A stretch of 64,000 nucleotides of DNA, taken from contig NC_069657.1 of NCBI RefSeq assembly GCF_027244095.1, forward strand, positions 392,812,943-392,876,942. The letters are read 5' to 3'. Of the stretch, positions 32,860-44,289 are shown piece after piece (positions within the stretch are counted from its first letter, which is position 1; the number at the start of each line of letters is the position of its first letter). The position numbers were made by a program, and so were the translations under genes. The notes under the pieces were generated by a model, which did not search any database, had not been told where the DNA came from, and saw nothing but the letters and a program-made list of their open reading frames with translations. The DNA comes from Hemicordylus capensis (lineage: Eukaryota > Chordata > Lepidosauria > Squamata > Cordylidae).

Positions 32860-35335
32860 ATTATTTCTTGTTTACACAGTCGGACAGGTGTTATTGACTG
32901 GTTTGTTTTATCCAGACATCGAGTCCTTCCCAAGGACCTGGGATGCCAGAATTTTATTGTCAATGGTTATAGATATCGTCTCAGAATATAGGCTGTTCCC
33001 AGTAAAGCTGCTTTTTGTAATTGGCTGATGGTGATTTCTGTGGCCCCTATGGTGTTGAGGTGCTCTTCAAGGTCTTTTGGAACTGCACCCAGGGCGCCAA
33101 ATACCACTGGGATTATTTTGGTCTTCTTCTGCCACAGCCTTTCAATTTCAATTTGTAGAACTTTGTATTTGGTGATTTTTTCTATTTCTTTTTCTTCTAT
33201 TCTGCTATCCCCTGGTATTGTTATGTCGATTATTTTGACTTGTTTTTCTTTCTTCTCGACTACAGTTATATTTGGTGTATTGTGTGGCAGATGTTTGTCT
33301 GTTTGTAGTCGGAAGTCCCATAATATTTTTACATCTTCATTTTCTTCAACTTTTTCAATTTTATGGTCCCACCAATTCTTGGCTACAGGTAGCTTGTATT
33401 TTTTGCAGATGTTCCAGTGTATCATCCCTGCTACCTTGTCATGCCTTTGTTTGTAGTAAGTCTGTGCAATCTTCTTACAACAGCTGATCAGTGGTCCACT
33501 GTTTCATCTGCTTCTTTACAAAGGCGGCACTTGCTGTTTGTGGTGGATTTTTCGACTTTGGCTTTTATTGCATTTGTTCTTAGTGCCTGTTCTTGTGCAG
33601 CCAGTATTAAACCCTCTGTTTCTTTCTTCAAGTTGCCATTCTTAAGCCATTGCCAGGTCTTGGTGATGTCTGATTTTCCACTTATATTGTGCAAATATTG
33701 ACCATGCAGGGGCTTATTTTTCTATTTTTCTGCTCGGTTCTTGACTTGTTCTTTCTTGTAGGCCTGCTTTGTTTCATTGGTGTTGAATAGTTTCGTGTTA
33801 TTGACCATTTGAAGTGCATCTTCTTCACTGTCCTTGATATATTCTTCAAAGGCCTCTTTTCACCTCCTCTACTTTTTGATGGACTTGCCTATCGACATCA
33901 TTGCGGGGGTGCAGAGCATGATTGATGGTCATGATTTTCCTGGTCTTACGATCTAGCATCTCTAGCTCTGCCTGGGTCCAGTCTATTATTCCTGCAGTGT
34001 ATCTAATAACAGGTATAGCCCAGGTGTTTATGGCTTGTATGATGCTCCCGCCATTGAGTTTGGACTTGGGGATTTTTCTGACTCTCCTGATGTATTCACT
34101 TCCAATTTTTCTTTTAACTTCAGTGTGTGCGATGTTATCAGCCTGGAGAATGCCCAAGTATTTGTAAGGTTCTTTCTTTTCCAGGTTATTGATGTTGCTT
34201 CCATTGGGCAGTTCTATTCCTTCTGTTTTTGTGATTTTTCCTCTTTTCATTATTAATGCAGCACACTTGTCTAGTCCAAACTCCATTGCTATATCGCTAC
34301 TGAATATACGGACAGTGTTTAGCAGTGATTCGATTTCTGACTGGGACTTTCCATACAACTTCAGATCGTCCATGTACAGCAGATGGTTGATTTTACTTGA
34401 TGTTTTAGATGTTTGGTATCCAAGGCTTGTTTTGTTTAGTATTTGTGAAAGTGGGGTCATGGCGATTACAAACAATAGAGGGGATAGTGAGTCCCCTTGG
34501 AAAATGCCTCTTCTAATGCTAACCTGTCCAAGTGCCTCGCCATTGATTGTTAACTGTGTACTCCAAATGCTCATTGCTTTTTTAATAAATATATGAATGT
34601 TTTTGCTGACACTAGATGTTTCTAAACATTTTAGTATCCATGTGTGAGGCAATGAATCAAAGGCTTTCTTGTAGTCAATCCATGCAACACTTAGATTTGT
34701 TTTTCTTCTCTTGCAGTTTTCTAAAATCATTTTGTCAATCAGCAGCTAGTCTTTTGTGCCTCTGGTGTTCGGGCAATTTCCTTTCTGTTCAACTGGAAGC
34801 TGTTTGTTAGTTAATAAGTGTTGCATCACTTCATCTGCTATTATTCCAGTTAATCATTTGAACATGGTTGGCAGGCAGGTTATCGGTCTATAATTACTTG
34901 GAACTGCACCTTTTGCTGGGTCTTTCATGATGAGATGAGTTTTCCCAGTTGTTAGCCATTGTTCAATATCACCGCCTTTCATAATGTGATTGAACTGTTT
35001 TGATAGTTGTATATGAAGGCTTGTTAGGTGTTTAAGCCAGAAGCCATGCAGTTCATCGTCGCCTGGCACAGTCCAATTTTTAATTTTCTTTGCTCTTTCA
35101 CTTATTAATTCTGGTGTTATTATTAGATCTTGCATTTGTTGGTTACATTTTTTGACCTCTTTCATCCAACCTGCTTTTTTATTATAATCTATGGGATTGT
35201 CCCATAATTTCCCCCAGAATTGCACTGTTTCTTCTTTATTTGGTGTTTCTACGTTTCTTGCAGTTTCTCCTTCTATACTTTGGTAGAAATGTCTCTGATT
35301 CGACTGGAATTGGAGATTCTGCCTGTGTTGTGTAA
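32860..35335 (-). mobile_element. R4/Dong-like non-LTR retrotransposon, 5' truncated
   Basis: On the minus strand a single ORF region reads, in order: pre-RT and RT motif 1 (WTVPGDDELHGFWLKHL, NYRPITCLPTMFK; 34860-35225), RT core (SVAWIDYKKAFDSLPHTWI, RRGIFQGDSLSPLLFVI, LLYMDDLKLYGKS; 33846-34730), a zinc-knuckle region (CRLCKEADETVDH; about 33488-33550) and a C-terminal restriction-like endonuclease region (ITVVEKKEKQVKIIDITIPG; 32967-33425). This order, with a C-terminal rather than N-terminal nuclease, places it in the R2/R4/Dong group. Three of the four open stretches share a frame. The RT is broken by two in-frame stops at about 34735-34855 and frame changes near 33490-33845. Upstream ORF sequence is missing. 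The (ATT)n at its 5' side is separate. Confidence 0.88.
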
Positions 35336-35339
35336 TTAA

Positions 35340-35340
<1 letters not shown>

Positions 35341-35378
<38 letters not shown>
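35341..35378. repeat. (ATT)n microsatellite
   Basis: Thirteen or so ATT units between the truncated 5' side of the R4-like LINE and the palindromic element to its right. Confidence 0.95.
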
Positions 35379-35381
35379 GGC

Positions 35382-35668
35382 CAACATGATAGGCAGCCCT
35401 CCATCAACATTAGGGACCCAGTGGCTGCTGTGTAACTTGAAAGGCAGGCCCTATAGTGTAGTGTGATAGGCCTACTACAGAATGACTTAAAAGTGCCTAC
35501 AGTCAGCCACTCCAAACTCCTTCCAAAGGAGTGCTACACGGTTACCCAGAAGCAATTTTAAGTTATCCTGCAGCAGCCCCATCACGTTATACTGCTGGAG
35601 CTGCCTTTCAAGCTGCAGAGCAGCCCCTGTGGTTTCCCAACATAAATAGAGGACAGCCCATCATGTCA
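35382..35668. mobile_element. Palindromic MITE
   Basis: Inverted arms of about 100 bp: caacatgataggcagccctc, cttgaaaggcag and gtgataggcc on the left match the complements of gaggacagcccatcatgtca, ctgcctttcaag and the cccatcac block on the right. It is non-coding. Target duplication is unclear because the left flank is the ATT microsatellite. Confidence 0.7.
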
Positions 35669-35929
35669 GCCTAAAAGCACCTGATTGGGCAGTGAGGATT
35701 ACATATGCAGATAGGGAGGAGGACCCTGTGATGGTTAAGGTCAGTTTGAATGCAACTGTTAGTGGCTGGAAGATGTTCTTGACTGTAGAGGAGAGGAATA
35801 TATATATATATGATAGTGGGCAGGGGTCTGCGAAGAGAGGGGTCATGAGGGAGGAAAGAGCCCCTTCAGGAGAAGGAGGCTGCCATTGTATTAATTAGAT
35901 GAGGAAACAAGATGAACAGATCTGTTACT

Positions 35930-36545
35930 CAGGAAGGGAGAGAGATAGAGAGAGAAACAAAGAAAAAAAGGTAGGGGAAGAAAGACAGAGGGGGAAAGAA
36001 TAAGCGGAGGAAAGAGAAAGAGAGAAAAAGAAGGGAAGGGTAGAGAGAAAGAAGAAAGGGCGAGAGATGGGTCTGAGCCTGTCAGCGGCCTGAGGGGCAT
36101 GAGTGGTTATGGTAGCGGCAGCAGCAAAGAAGGGTCCAGTCAACCACTGCTGCTGTTTGGGGCTATTGAGGCCATTTGCAGAGAGAGGGAGGCAGGCAAG
36201 GGACGGGCCCAGGCCTGTCAGCGGCCTGAGGGGACAAATGGCCATGGCAGTGGCAGCAATGAGGAAAGGCCTGGTCAGCTGCTGCTGCTCCTGTGGGGAG
36301 GAGCAGGAGTGGGGCTCAGGTGAGGTGGTCTCTGGGGATAGGGGGCTGAAGCTTGGCCAATAGGTGTCACAATGCTGCAGCCGTGATGGAGAAAAGGAAT
36401 GGAGGAGTGACCAAAAGGGGTGAGTGGGATGGAAGCAATGGGATGGAGGAGGAGGAGCAGGAGTGCAGCTCAGGTGAGGGTGGAAAGATCTCCGAGGTGA
36501 GGGAGGCTGTGGTAGGAGGTGAGGGGAGCAATCAAGTACTTGCGC
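35930..36545. repeat. GA-rich tract and 136-bp tandem repeat
   Basis: A long GA-rich low-complexity tract (35930-36070) is followed by two tandem, diverged copies of a unit. cctgtcagcggcctgagggg occurs at 36079 and again 136 bases later, each followed by a gcagcaa block, a ggtca/gtcaa block and a tgctgctg block. A third, weaker repeat of gaggagcaggagtg(g/c) at 36300 and 36450 suggests further internal duplication. ORFs across it reflect the repeat and not a gene. Confidence 0.65.
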
Positions 36546-36704
36546 ACAGATGCTCTGCGCAGGTTAAGCTAGTTATAAAAATTGTTAATTGGTTGCTTAT
36601 ACAAATCTCAATATAGACAGTTTATTTAAAAAGTGCTTTGGAGTTTCCTTTGCCATTAGTTCGTATATTTATCCTAGCAGTGTAGGAAAAGAGAGAGAGA
36701 ATGA

Positions 36705-36912
36705 TGAGTCTCTTATATTTAGCAAGAGGAAAGCAACTGTCCCTATTCAATGCCAGCACAGCATTCCTCAGTGGCTGTTGCTGGTGTCTTCCTTGTGTTT
36801 CTTTTTAGACTGTGTGCTCTTTCGAGACAGGGAGCCATCTTCTTATTGTTCTTTTTCTTTGTAAACCACTTTTGAGGGCTTTTTCGCTGAAGAGCAGTAT
36901 ATAAATAATAGT
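36705..36912 (+). mobile_element. L2-tailed retroposon
   Basis: A plus-orientation, 5'-shortened copy of the abundant family: gcaactgtccctattc, gtggctgttgctggtgtctt, tttctttttagactgtg, then the tail gagcagtatataaataat. Confidence 0.78.
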
Positions 36913-36924
36913 AGCTGTAAATAA

Positions 36925-38170
36925 GTGTCATCTACATAGAGCTCTGGCTATACAGGGTTTTTCCTGTCTTCTATGTATAATTTACTTTCCCCATCCATGT
37001 TGAATGTAGAGCATCCCATAATGCATGAGGAATAACCTAGTGCAGCTGTTGAGGATGCAGAACTCCAGGAGCATATTACAGCCCTAGAGAGCGTTGGACC
37101 CCTGTGGGATTACATTGCAGAAAAACAGATTTAGCTTAAATATTGGGAAACAGTTTGTAATAGCAGAACAAGTCACTTAGGAAGGTTCTGAAATATTTCT
37201 TCAAGAAAAAGCTAGACAGACCTCTGTGAAGCACTTGTTTTAGATGGATCTCTTGTTTAGATGGATAGCTTGTTTTAGATGGATCTCTCAAGTCATCCAG
37301 TCCAATTCAGTGCTCCAACTCCATAATTAGTGTCAGCTGTAAGCTTTCATTTGATAGGTCTTTAACAGCAATAATAAGGCATAGCTAGCCAAATAATCAT
37401 GTATCAGTGTCTTGAAATGTGTTTATTGTGCTCACTGTACATCTTTGCCAAAATCCTGTCAGTAACAGGAAAAGATGTCAGACTAATTTCCACAGCATGT
37501 AACTGAATCTCCCTGCAATGTTGCCCAAAATCTTTCACTACAGAATACTGGACATTTCAAAATCCTAGTATAAGTAAATCATCATAAAAATATAAATTTC
37601 TCCAAATCAAGGTGTTTTCCCAGCTCTTTCCTGATCTAAGAGCAAATGTAGCATGCTCTGTCTGGTGAGTCTTTGACTTTAGGTTTTGTAGCCCTCAGGG
37701 GTGAGTAACAAATTACCCACAGAGATTCTCACAGCTTCAAACCCAGACAACTCTTGTGAGCAGGGTGACTAACTATGTTGCACACAGCCTTTTCCTCATT
37801 AAAAAGTATCATCATCATCACCATGACATCTGTATAAACATGATTTTGTAATATTAGTTTTTACCTTCTTTGTACATTTCTATTACAAGATTGGGAGTGT
37901 GATACTTCCCTTTTTGCTTTTAAATCTTACTGTAGTGAAATAAAGCAATCCACAAACTGTACTGAAATTAATGAGAGTTGTGCAAGAGAATTATCATGAA
38001 TACCTCTACACTGGCACCATCGAAACTGGTGTAAGAAGTACCTTCATAGTCTAACCTATCCATATGATCCTAACATTCATATGTTACTGATAAGGAATGG
38101 GAACTAGTCATGAAGCGGAGCTTGTGTGGAAGTAACCATATCATTGGATAACATACAAACTGGGCATCGA
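36925..38170. other. RMDN2: RMDN2 intron, no recognised repeat
   Basis: Intron sequence without recognised elements. Near 37225-37290 the string cttgttttagatggat(ct) occurs three times, one copy shortened; a local tandem duplication. Confidence 0.5.
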
Positions 38171-38175
38171 CCCAC

Positions 38176-38256
38176 CTCTCTGGTGACTGACAACATTGAT
38201 AATGCAGTTTCACAGTACTTCAGAGCATTGGTCCTCTGGCCAAGTTCTTTATAGCA
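38176..38256 (-). CDS. RMDN2: RMDN2 exon, penultimate
   Basis: Reads CYKELGQRTNALKYCETALS then MLSVTRE, 27 codons, phase 0 at both ends. The acceptor is tgcccctgccag and the donor GAG|GTGGGT. It matches the family segment KCYxxLxxxxxALKxCxxAL of the last TPR-like repeat. Its upstream pyrimidine tract is formed by an expanded (CTTTTTT)n microsatellite. In the wider open frame the N-terminal hydrophobic run MTAAFMFLFSF is the intronic tract, not protein. Confidence 0.92.
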
Positions 38257-38266
38257 CTGGCAGGGG

Positions 38267-38301
38267 CAAAAAGAAAAAAGAAAAAAGAAAAAAGAAAAAA
38301 G
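38267..38301. repeat. (AAAAAAG)n at an RMDN2 splice acceptor
   Basis: Heptamer repeat units directly to the right of the RMDN2 penultimate exon. On the transcribed strand they read CTTTTTT and serve as the polypyrimidine tract. Confidence 0.85.
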
Positions 38302-38373
38302 GAACATGAAAGCAGCAGTCATTATTTAACTGAAGTCTGTCTGTCTCTCTTTAAAAAACCCAAAAACTATTAC

Positions 38374-38427
38374 CTTTGCCAAATACAAATAACTGGATTT
38401 AGAATATCCAGGATGCAATTCTTCAAC
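38374..38427 (-). CDS. RMDN2: RMDN2 exon
   Basis: Reads VEELHPGYSKSSYLYLAK, 18 codons, phase 0 at both ends. The acceptor is cttactcag and the donor CAAAG|GTAATA. It corresponds to the family segment AEELxPGYSxxNYMYLAK. It lies only 117 bp from the next exon. Confidence 0.92.
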
Positions 38428-38802
38428 CTGAGTAAGGTAAACAAGCAGAGAAGAAAAGATGAACAATAGCAAAGTGAGATGGATGTAGTCAACATAGTGG
38501 CCTGTATCCAAAGTGTGGGGGATACTTCTGCATCTACATGGAAGGGAGGGGCAGTTTTGGTGACCCCCCCTTCCTTCTGCAGCCACCTGTGTCTCCTAAA
38601 AATATGTCCCCGAGGGTCCCACAACAACTTGCCCTCTGTTTTGCCCATATGGAGTTTGGGCCAGATATGCCCCAAAGGTCCTGCAACAGTCTAGAATTCA
38701 TAGTTGCCAAGAAACATATTGAGCAAATCCCTTGAGCAGCGGCCACTTGGTAGGTGGGCCTTTAGAGAGAGCTGTTTTGGGGTGGGGTGGGGTGGGGGAT
38801 AC

Positions 38803-38901
38803 CTTAAGAAAATTTTGCAAAGCTTCATGTATTGTTGAAGTTGGTGGTGTCCCAAAAAGAACAGTCGCAACTTTCTTCTCAATCCAGGACAACTGAGCTA
38901 C
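38803..38901 (-). CDS. RMDN2: RMDN2 exon
   Basis: Reads [20 protein letters not shown] then [13 protein letters not shown], 33 codons, phase 0 at both ends. The acceptor is tctttcaaag and the donor CTTAAG|GTATCC. The LSWIEKK...LFG...SST(I/V)xEALxNFLK signature is characteristic of RMDN2/RMDN3. Neighbouring exons favour RMDN2. Confidence 0.94.
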
Positions 38902-39635
38902 CTTTGAAAGAAAGGGTAAGAAAACATTTACCTACAGGTGCTTCTCAGGTTTGAAAACAAAATGTAGTGCATTTTCAATAACTTTTGAACCCCCCACCAA
39001 AAAACCAAAAATTAATAATGCATTTTCATTGAAGAAGCCTGCAGGAGAGGAGGAGGAACATCTGCTCCCAGGCAGACCGTAGAGTGAAGGACTTGTTGCC
39101 TGCCTGCCTGCTTCTTCCCCCCCTGCTTACTATCTGCCCCACAGGACTGGCTGCTGGACTGTGGTGAGGCTTTGCAGGACTGGGGCCCACAGGGGGTGAC
39201 TTGGCAGTTTCCTGATTTCCATCTGCCAGGACTTACTGCCCAGGGCTATTTAGGGCGCTGCCAGTGGCGGTGGGCCCACCACTGGCAGGTTTGCCACCAA
39301 AGAGGCGATACCACAGGGGGTCACCCCTTTGGGGGAGCCACTTCGGGGGACAGTGAGGGTGAGGGGCAGGCCTCCTGGCCCAGATATTTGCATGTGGGGG
39401 GGCATTTAATAGTGGGGCTTCTGTTTTTATTAGTCCTGGGTAAGGCTATTTTAGAATGTGTCTGGGTTTACCCGGAGATGGGGAGACAGGGGGCGTGTCC
39501 ACTGACTGTGGGGAGGCAATTCCGGTGGTGGTGGGAAAAAGAAGTAGCATTGGCAGGTCAGCAGGCCATTACAGAGGAAGGGGACTTGGAAATCCAATAG
39601 CTGTTTCCCCATCCAGCATCCGTTTCTTGAGATAA
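38902..39635. other. RMDN2: RMDN2 intron, GC-rich block
   Basis: Contains a (gcct)n-like run near 39098 and a GC-rich block to 39600 with a 142-codon frame that resembles no known family and lacks codon-like structure. I regard it as an undefined repeat. Confidence 0.4.
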
Positions 39636-39639
39636 ACCA

Positions 39640-40325
39640 CCTCTGAACAGTGGTACATATGCTGGTAACCTCCAGACTGGATAACTGCAATGTGCTCTAT
39701 GTGGGCCTGCCCTTGTGTGTAGTCCAGAAACTACAGCTGGTTCAGAATGTGGTTGGTCTCTGGGTCATCTCGGAGAGACCATATTACTCCCGTATTGAAA
39801 GATCGACACTGGCTGCCGATAAATTCCTAGGCAAAATACAAGGTGCTGGTTATCACCTAAAAAGGTTATAGGCTTGGGCCCTGGGTATTTAAGCAAACGT
39901 CATCTTCGTTATGAACCCCACCACCCACTGAGATCATCAGGAGAGATCCATCTGCAGTTGCCACCAGCTCATTTGGTGGCTACTCGGGGACAGGCCTTCT
40001 CCGCTGCTGCCCCAGAGCTTTGGAATGCGCTCCCTGATGAAATAAGAGCCTCCCCATTTCTGACAGATGAAAGATGCACCTATTCACCCAGGTTTTTAAT
40101 TAAATATTTTTTTATCAGTTTAAACATAATTTTAAAATGTTGTTTCAAAATTTAAATTGTAATGTTTTGACTTTTCTATATGATTTGTTTTGTTTTAACT
40201 ACTGTTTTAAGTTTTTTGTTGTCATTTATTTTAACTATAGTTTTAGCTTTTTGTCTGTTTCCTTGTTGTAAACCACCCAGAGATGTGTTTTGGGCAGTAT
40301 AGAAATGTGTCAAATAAATAACAAC
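39640..40325 (+). mobile_element. L2-like LINE, 3' end of ORF2
   Basis: In order: VTSRLDNCNVLYVGLPL, QKLQLVQNVVGLWV, a damaged middle, LPPAHLVATRGQAFSAAAPE then LWNALPDEIR, the 3' UTR, and aaaccacccagagatg ... gggcagtatagaaatg with a (caaata)n-like tail. Truncated with several frameshifts. It lies within an RMDN2 intron. Confidence 0.88.
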
Positions 40326-40849
40326 ATTTGAAGGGTTTTTTTTTTTTTTTTGCAGTATAGCCTCATACTTAAATATATTTGTCACATTCGAACCGATGGT
40401 TTCTGTGAATACCTATCTGTTAAAATAAGTTTTAATATATAAAGGGCAAAAGTAAAACAATACAATAATACCATGAGACAAATTAAGGACACACATTTAT
40501 TAAAAGAAATCCAGTTGAAATCAGTAGGATTTAGATTTAGGTAAACATGGTAAGACAGTGTTCTTCATTGTAAGGCTCAGGAACCAGCGGCATTTCCCAT
40601 CAAGCCTAAATGCGGCTCCATGACTAATTGCCTCTTGGGCCTGTGTTAAGTTTCAAACAAAACGGATTCCTTTGCACAATACCCTTGGCAGCATGTGGAG
40701 GCAGCCATTGCCACTGGGCAGTGCTGCCCTTTGCCCAGTGTTGGTGAGGCTCCTTTTAAGGAAACAGAACCCTCAAGTCCTTGTACCGTCTTGGAAAGTG
40801 TGCATAGAGTGCTGGGAATGGTAGCCTCTCCTAAGAAAGGGAACAGCCT

Positions 40850-41140
40850 TTCTTAAAAGGCCCTCCCAACATTTCCATGCATGCCCCTTCTAACTGAGCA
40901 AAAAAGTAACTTTTAAAAGTGGCGATTCTCTTCTGTTTAGCAGGGGGAGAGCAACTGGCCCTATCCAACCCCAGCAGAGCATTCCTCCAGTGGCTGTGGC
41001 TGGTATCTGCCTTATGTTTCTTTTTAGATTGTGAGCCCTTTGGGGACAGGGATCCATCTTTATTTATTTTTATTTCGCTATGTAAATTGCTTTGGGAACT
41101 TTTGTTTAAAAGTGGTATATAAATATTTGTCTTTGTCACT
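40850..41140 (+). mobile_element. L2-tailed retroposon
   Basis: A near full-length plus-orientation copy: 5' ctaactgagcaaaaaag, gcagggggagagcaactggc, gtggctgtggctggtat, gattgtgagccctttgggg, and the tail agtggtatataaatatttg. Confidence 0.85.
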
Positions 41141-41204
41141 GAGAAAAGTGCAGTAATATGACAGACTCTCCCAATTCTTCCCCCCATGCCCCACCCCGCT
41201 TTTG

Positions 41205-41285
41205 AAATTTAAAATTTATTTATATTTCACACCGCCCTAAACTTCAATCTCCAGCCAGATCTGGGCAGTTTACAGATTTACTGTT
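41205..41285 (-). mobile_element. L2-type LINE tail
   Basis: A short minus-orientation tail (tttatatttcacaccgccct ... gggcagtttaca). No coding part. Confidence 0.6.
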
Positions 41286-41289
41286 CCAT

Positions 41290-43420
41290 ATCTTTTTTTT
41301 AAAAAACTTGACATTTCACACCTACATTATATTGTGCTGAAAATGAACTCTTCTATGTCCATACAACCACACACACACATAGAACCTGCATTGCAAGTGT
41401 ATATATGAAACTGTGCCCTCAGACTCCATTCTGTTCCTGCTCTGCCAGGTTTGCTTAACCCACCCGGCAATCTGACCCTCAAAGCCCTTTGCTGGCCTGA
41501 GGTGCTATAGAAGTAATTGGAATTTGATGGCAATTTCGGAACTGGGATGTGAATGGAAAGCTGTGACTCTCTTTGAAAGAACTTGGAGCATTCTGCTTGC
41601 TGCAGTCCAAACCACTTGTGGCTCTCTTGGAAGTCAGGAGCATTTAAGTGTTAGGGTCAGCTGACCCAGATGGAGTGAATGTGGATTGATGGGAGAGTAA
41701 AATGAGGGGAAATGATGCTTACATAATACCCACAGACCACCCACAGTTTGATATATATATTTCCACAGTGCCACACACTGACAGATGTGTGGTTCCGCTG
41801 TACACAAGGTTTAGCTGTGATGTAATTGCGCTGGGACGTCTATTTCCCCCCCACTGTGGAGCTTATAATTAGCTTCTTAAAATTTGTGGCTTGAAATTCT
41901 AAAAATATAAGATCTGTCTGGCACTATATATGTTTTCTCACAAGATTTAATAAAAACTGATGCTGTGGGTTTCAGTTTTATCTACTGGCTGTGTATGGTT
42001 TGATTTGCACTTCTGAACAACCCTGCTTTCTCAGAAGAAATGTTTAACTTGGCCCTAGAACTTCAAAACAATGATGATGATCTCAACAACTTAGAAGTAG
42101 TACAAATAATTACGTTAATTCATACATATCACTAACTTTATGTTCTAACCAGCTTTAAAGGGGACTACAGTTAGTACAATTTCTAAAGGCATAATTATTA
42201 TTCATTTACCTTCGAAAAAGAATGGAGAGATTCTAGGAGTAATTCTGTCCTGCTCTTTCCCCACTGTTGGACTGTGGCAAACTTGTGTGCCGCAAGACAC
42301 TGGCTGGCGTGGCACACAGCTGGCCAGTTGGGTGCACAAAGGGAGCAAAGTCTGCTCCAAGTGCAGGGAGTTGAGCACTCCATGAATTTAAATTCTTCGA
42401 ACTTGGAGTTTCCTCACACTCTTCACTCCATGTATTGGGGAATGAAGTCGGAAGCTGGGCAAGACTGGGCAAGTGCTGCTGCCTGCCGGGGTTGGAGACT
42501 CGGGAAAACAAACAGTGAGGCTTGCAGGGAACCCCTCAGAAATTCATTCTGCTATGCTGGAGGAAGGAAGTGAAAATAAATAAAATTGCATGGTGGTTTT
42601 GCCAACACACACGTACATGTGTTGGGGGCCAGTTGTCCCAACTGTTTTTCAATATTCATGTGCCTCACGATGAAAAAGGTTGGGAAACACTGCGCTAGAA
42701 TTAAACAAGTGGTGCACAAGAAATTCATCTTTGTATACAGCTCAGTTGTAAGTATAATTGTTCCTCTGTCGCTGACTCCTGCCTCTCCTCCCAGGGGTCA
42801 GAACAGTGCTCTTGGTGTGATCTCATTTTAGCCTCACAAGAATCCTGTGAGCTAGGTCTGGCTTAGAGTGCATGTGACTATCCAAATGTCACTGAGTATT
42901 TCAGTGAAAACTGTAATGGAACATTGCATTAATCATTCTATGTCTCCAAGAGGTGGGTGGGTAAATAGCATATGGAAACTAAGAGACAATACATTTCCCA
43001 AGAAGTCTGATGTTTATCTTGGTTTCAAAATAGGCAACTCAGATTTTGAACTCTGGTCTTTTCTGGAAAAGATCTATTATTTTTTTAATGTATCTATCAC
43101 ATTCCTATCTTGCTTTTCCTCCCAGTTTAGCCTAACAACAAAACTGAGATACTGTAAGCCTAGGAATAGTGGCTGACATCCCGACTAATGAAGAGCACGC
43201 ACTTTGAGGAGCCTCATCCAACTCCCACAGTCCCATGTGCGTGCTGTTGTGCAAGAGCCCTTTGAGTCTTTGCATGCTTCATGTGCTGGAATATCAGCCA
43301 GTGGTCATGGCTACTCCACAAAGTTCATTGCAGAGCAGGTATTGGCTCCTGGGTTTGCCTACATCCAAAATGAACATTCCAATCATGGTGCCACGCCAGC
43401 TCAATAATGCAAATCATTAT
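41290..43420. other. RMDN2: RMDN2 intron, largely featureless
   Basis: Mostly unrecognised sequence. Near 42640-42695, gaaaaaggttgggaaacactg is a hAT-Charlie-type terminus (complement CAGTGTTTCCCAACCTTTTTC-like), but I could not find its left partner; a decayed element may span about 42240-42692. Open frames there have no family likeness. Confidence 0.4.
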
Positions 43421-43424
43421 TATT

Positions 43425-43690
43425 ATTATTGTATGTATATATGTATTCGATTTCTATACCACCCTTCCAAAAATGGCTCAGGGCAGTTTACACAGAGAAA
43501 TAACAAACAAATAAGATGGAACCCTGTCCCCAAAGGGCTCACAATCTAAAAAGAAACACCAGACAGACACCTGCAACAGTCACTGGAGGTACTGTGCTGA
43601 GGGTGGATAGGGCCAGTTACTCTCACCCTGCTAAATAAAGAGAATCACCACATTAAAAGGTGCCTCTTTACCAAGTTAGCAGGGGTTAAC
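43425..43690 (-). mobile_element. L2-tailed retroposon
   Basis: A minus-orientation copy: the tail gatttctataccacccttcc and aaatggctcagggcagttta at the left, ccccaaagggctcacaatct in the middle, and ttaccaagttagcaggggtt at the 5' end. Preceded by a short (ATT)n at its tail. Confidence 0.82.
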
Positions 43691-44289
43691 TGGGAAATGA
43701 ATGTTTTGAAGTACTTACCGGCTATCACTGATAATTTTCTCCCAATGTAATTAACCTAGTGTATGGAATTTTGCTTCCCAGGATGTTAATAGCACCCAGA
43801 TATATACAATGCTTTGCTTCAGAAATAACTTTCCCTCTTGAAATATTCCATCTAGATTATTTGATAAGATCAAGAATATTATCCTCCAAATTTACTTTCC
43901 AACTTGGTTAAAAGGTTCTCCTCTCTGACCTAAAGAAATTTGATACTGTTGCAGCTGCAAAGCTTTGTGATTTGTTGTGTAAGTGTAGATATTAGATAAC
44001 TCAAAACAGAGATGCTACTTATAAATCATATGGTCTCTGTTGCGAAAGAAGTAATTCTTGCATTTGTGTCTTGATTGCTAATTGCTTTCAGGTCCAGAGA
44101 CTTGACCACAAGTGAAGTGCTTGGCAGGCTTCACTTCAGGTGACATCTTTTAAGAGCAAATTACATTTCTTTCCAAAAGATATGCAATAATAAAAGGCAA
44201 AAATAATGGGTTTGAATAGTGAAACCCTATGATTTGTGGATTTCCTAGAAACTGAACTAAATTATAATGGTTCCTACTGCTATTTAACT

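Noticed and set aside
33028-34810. Plus-strand ORFs of 64-142 codons
   Set aside because: Shadows of the minus-strand R4-like LINE.
38104-38322. Small membrane protein (MTAAFMFLFSF...) on the minus strand
   Set aside because: The hydrophobic start is the translated polypyrimidine microsatellite before an RMDN2 exon; only the central 27 codons are real.
39172-39600. 142-codon plus-strand ORF in an RMDN2 intron
   Set aside because: Gly/Gln-rich translation of a GC-rich patch, without a known domain or splice context.
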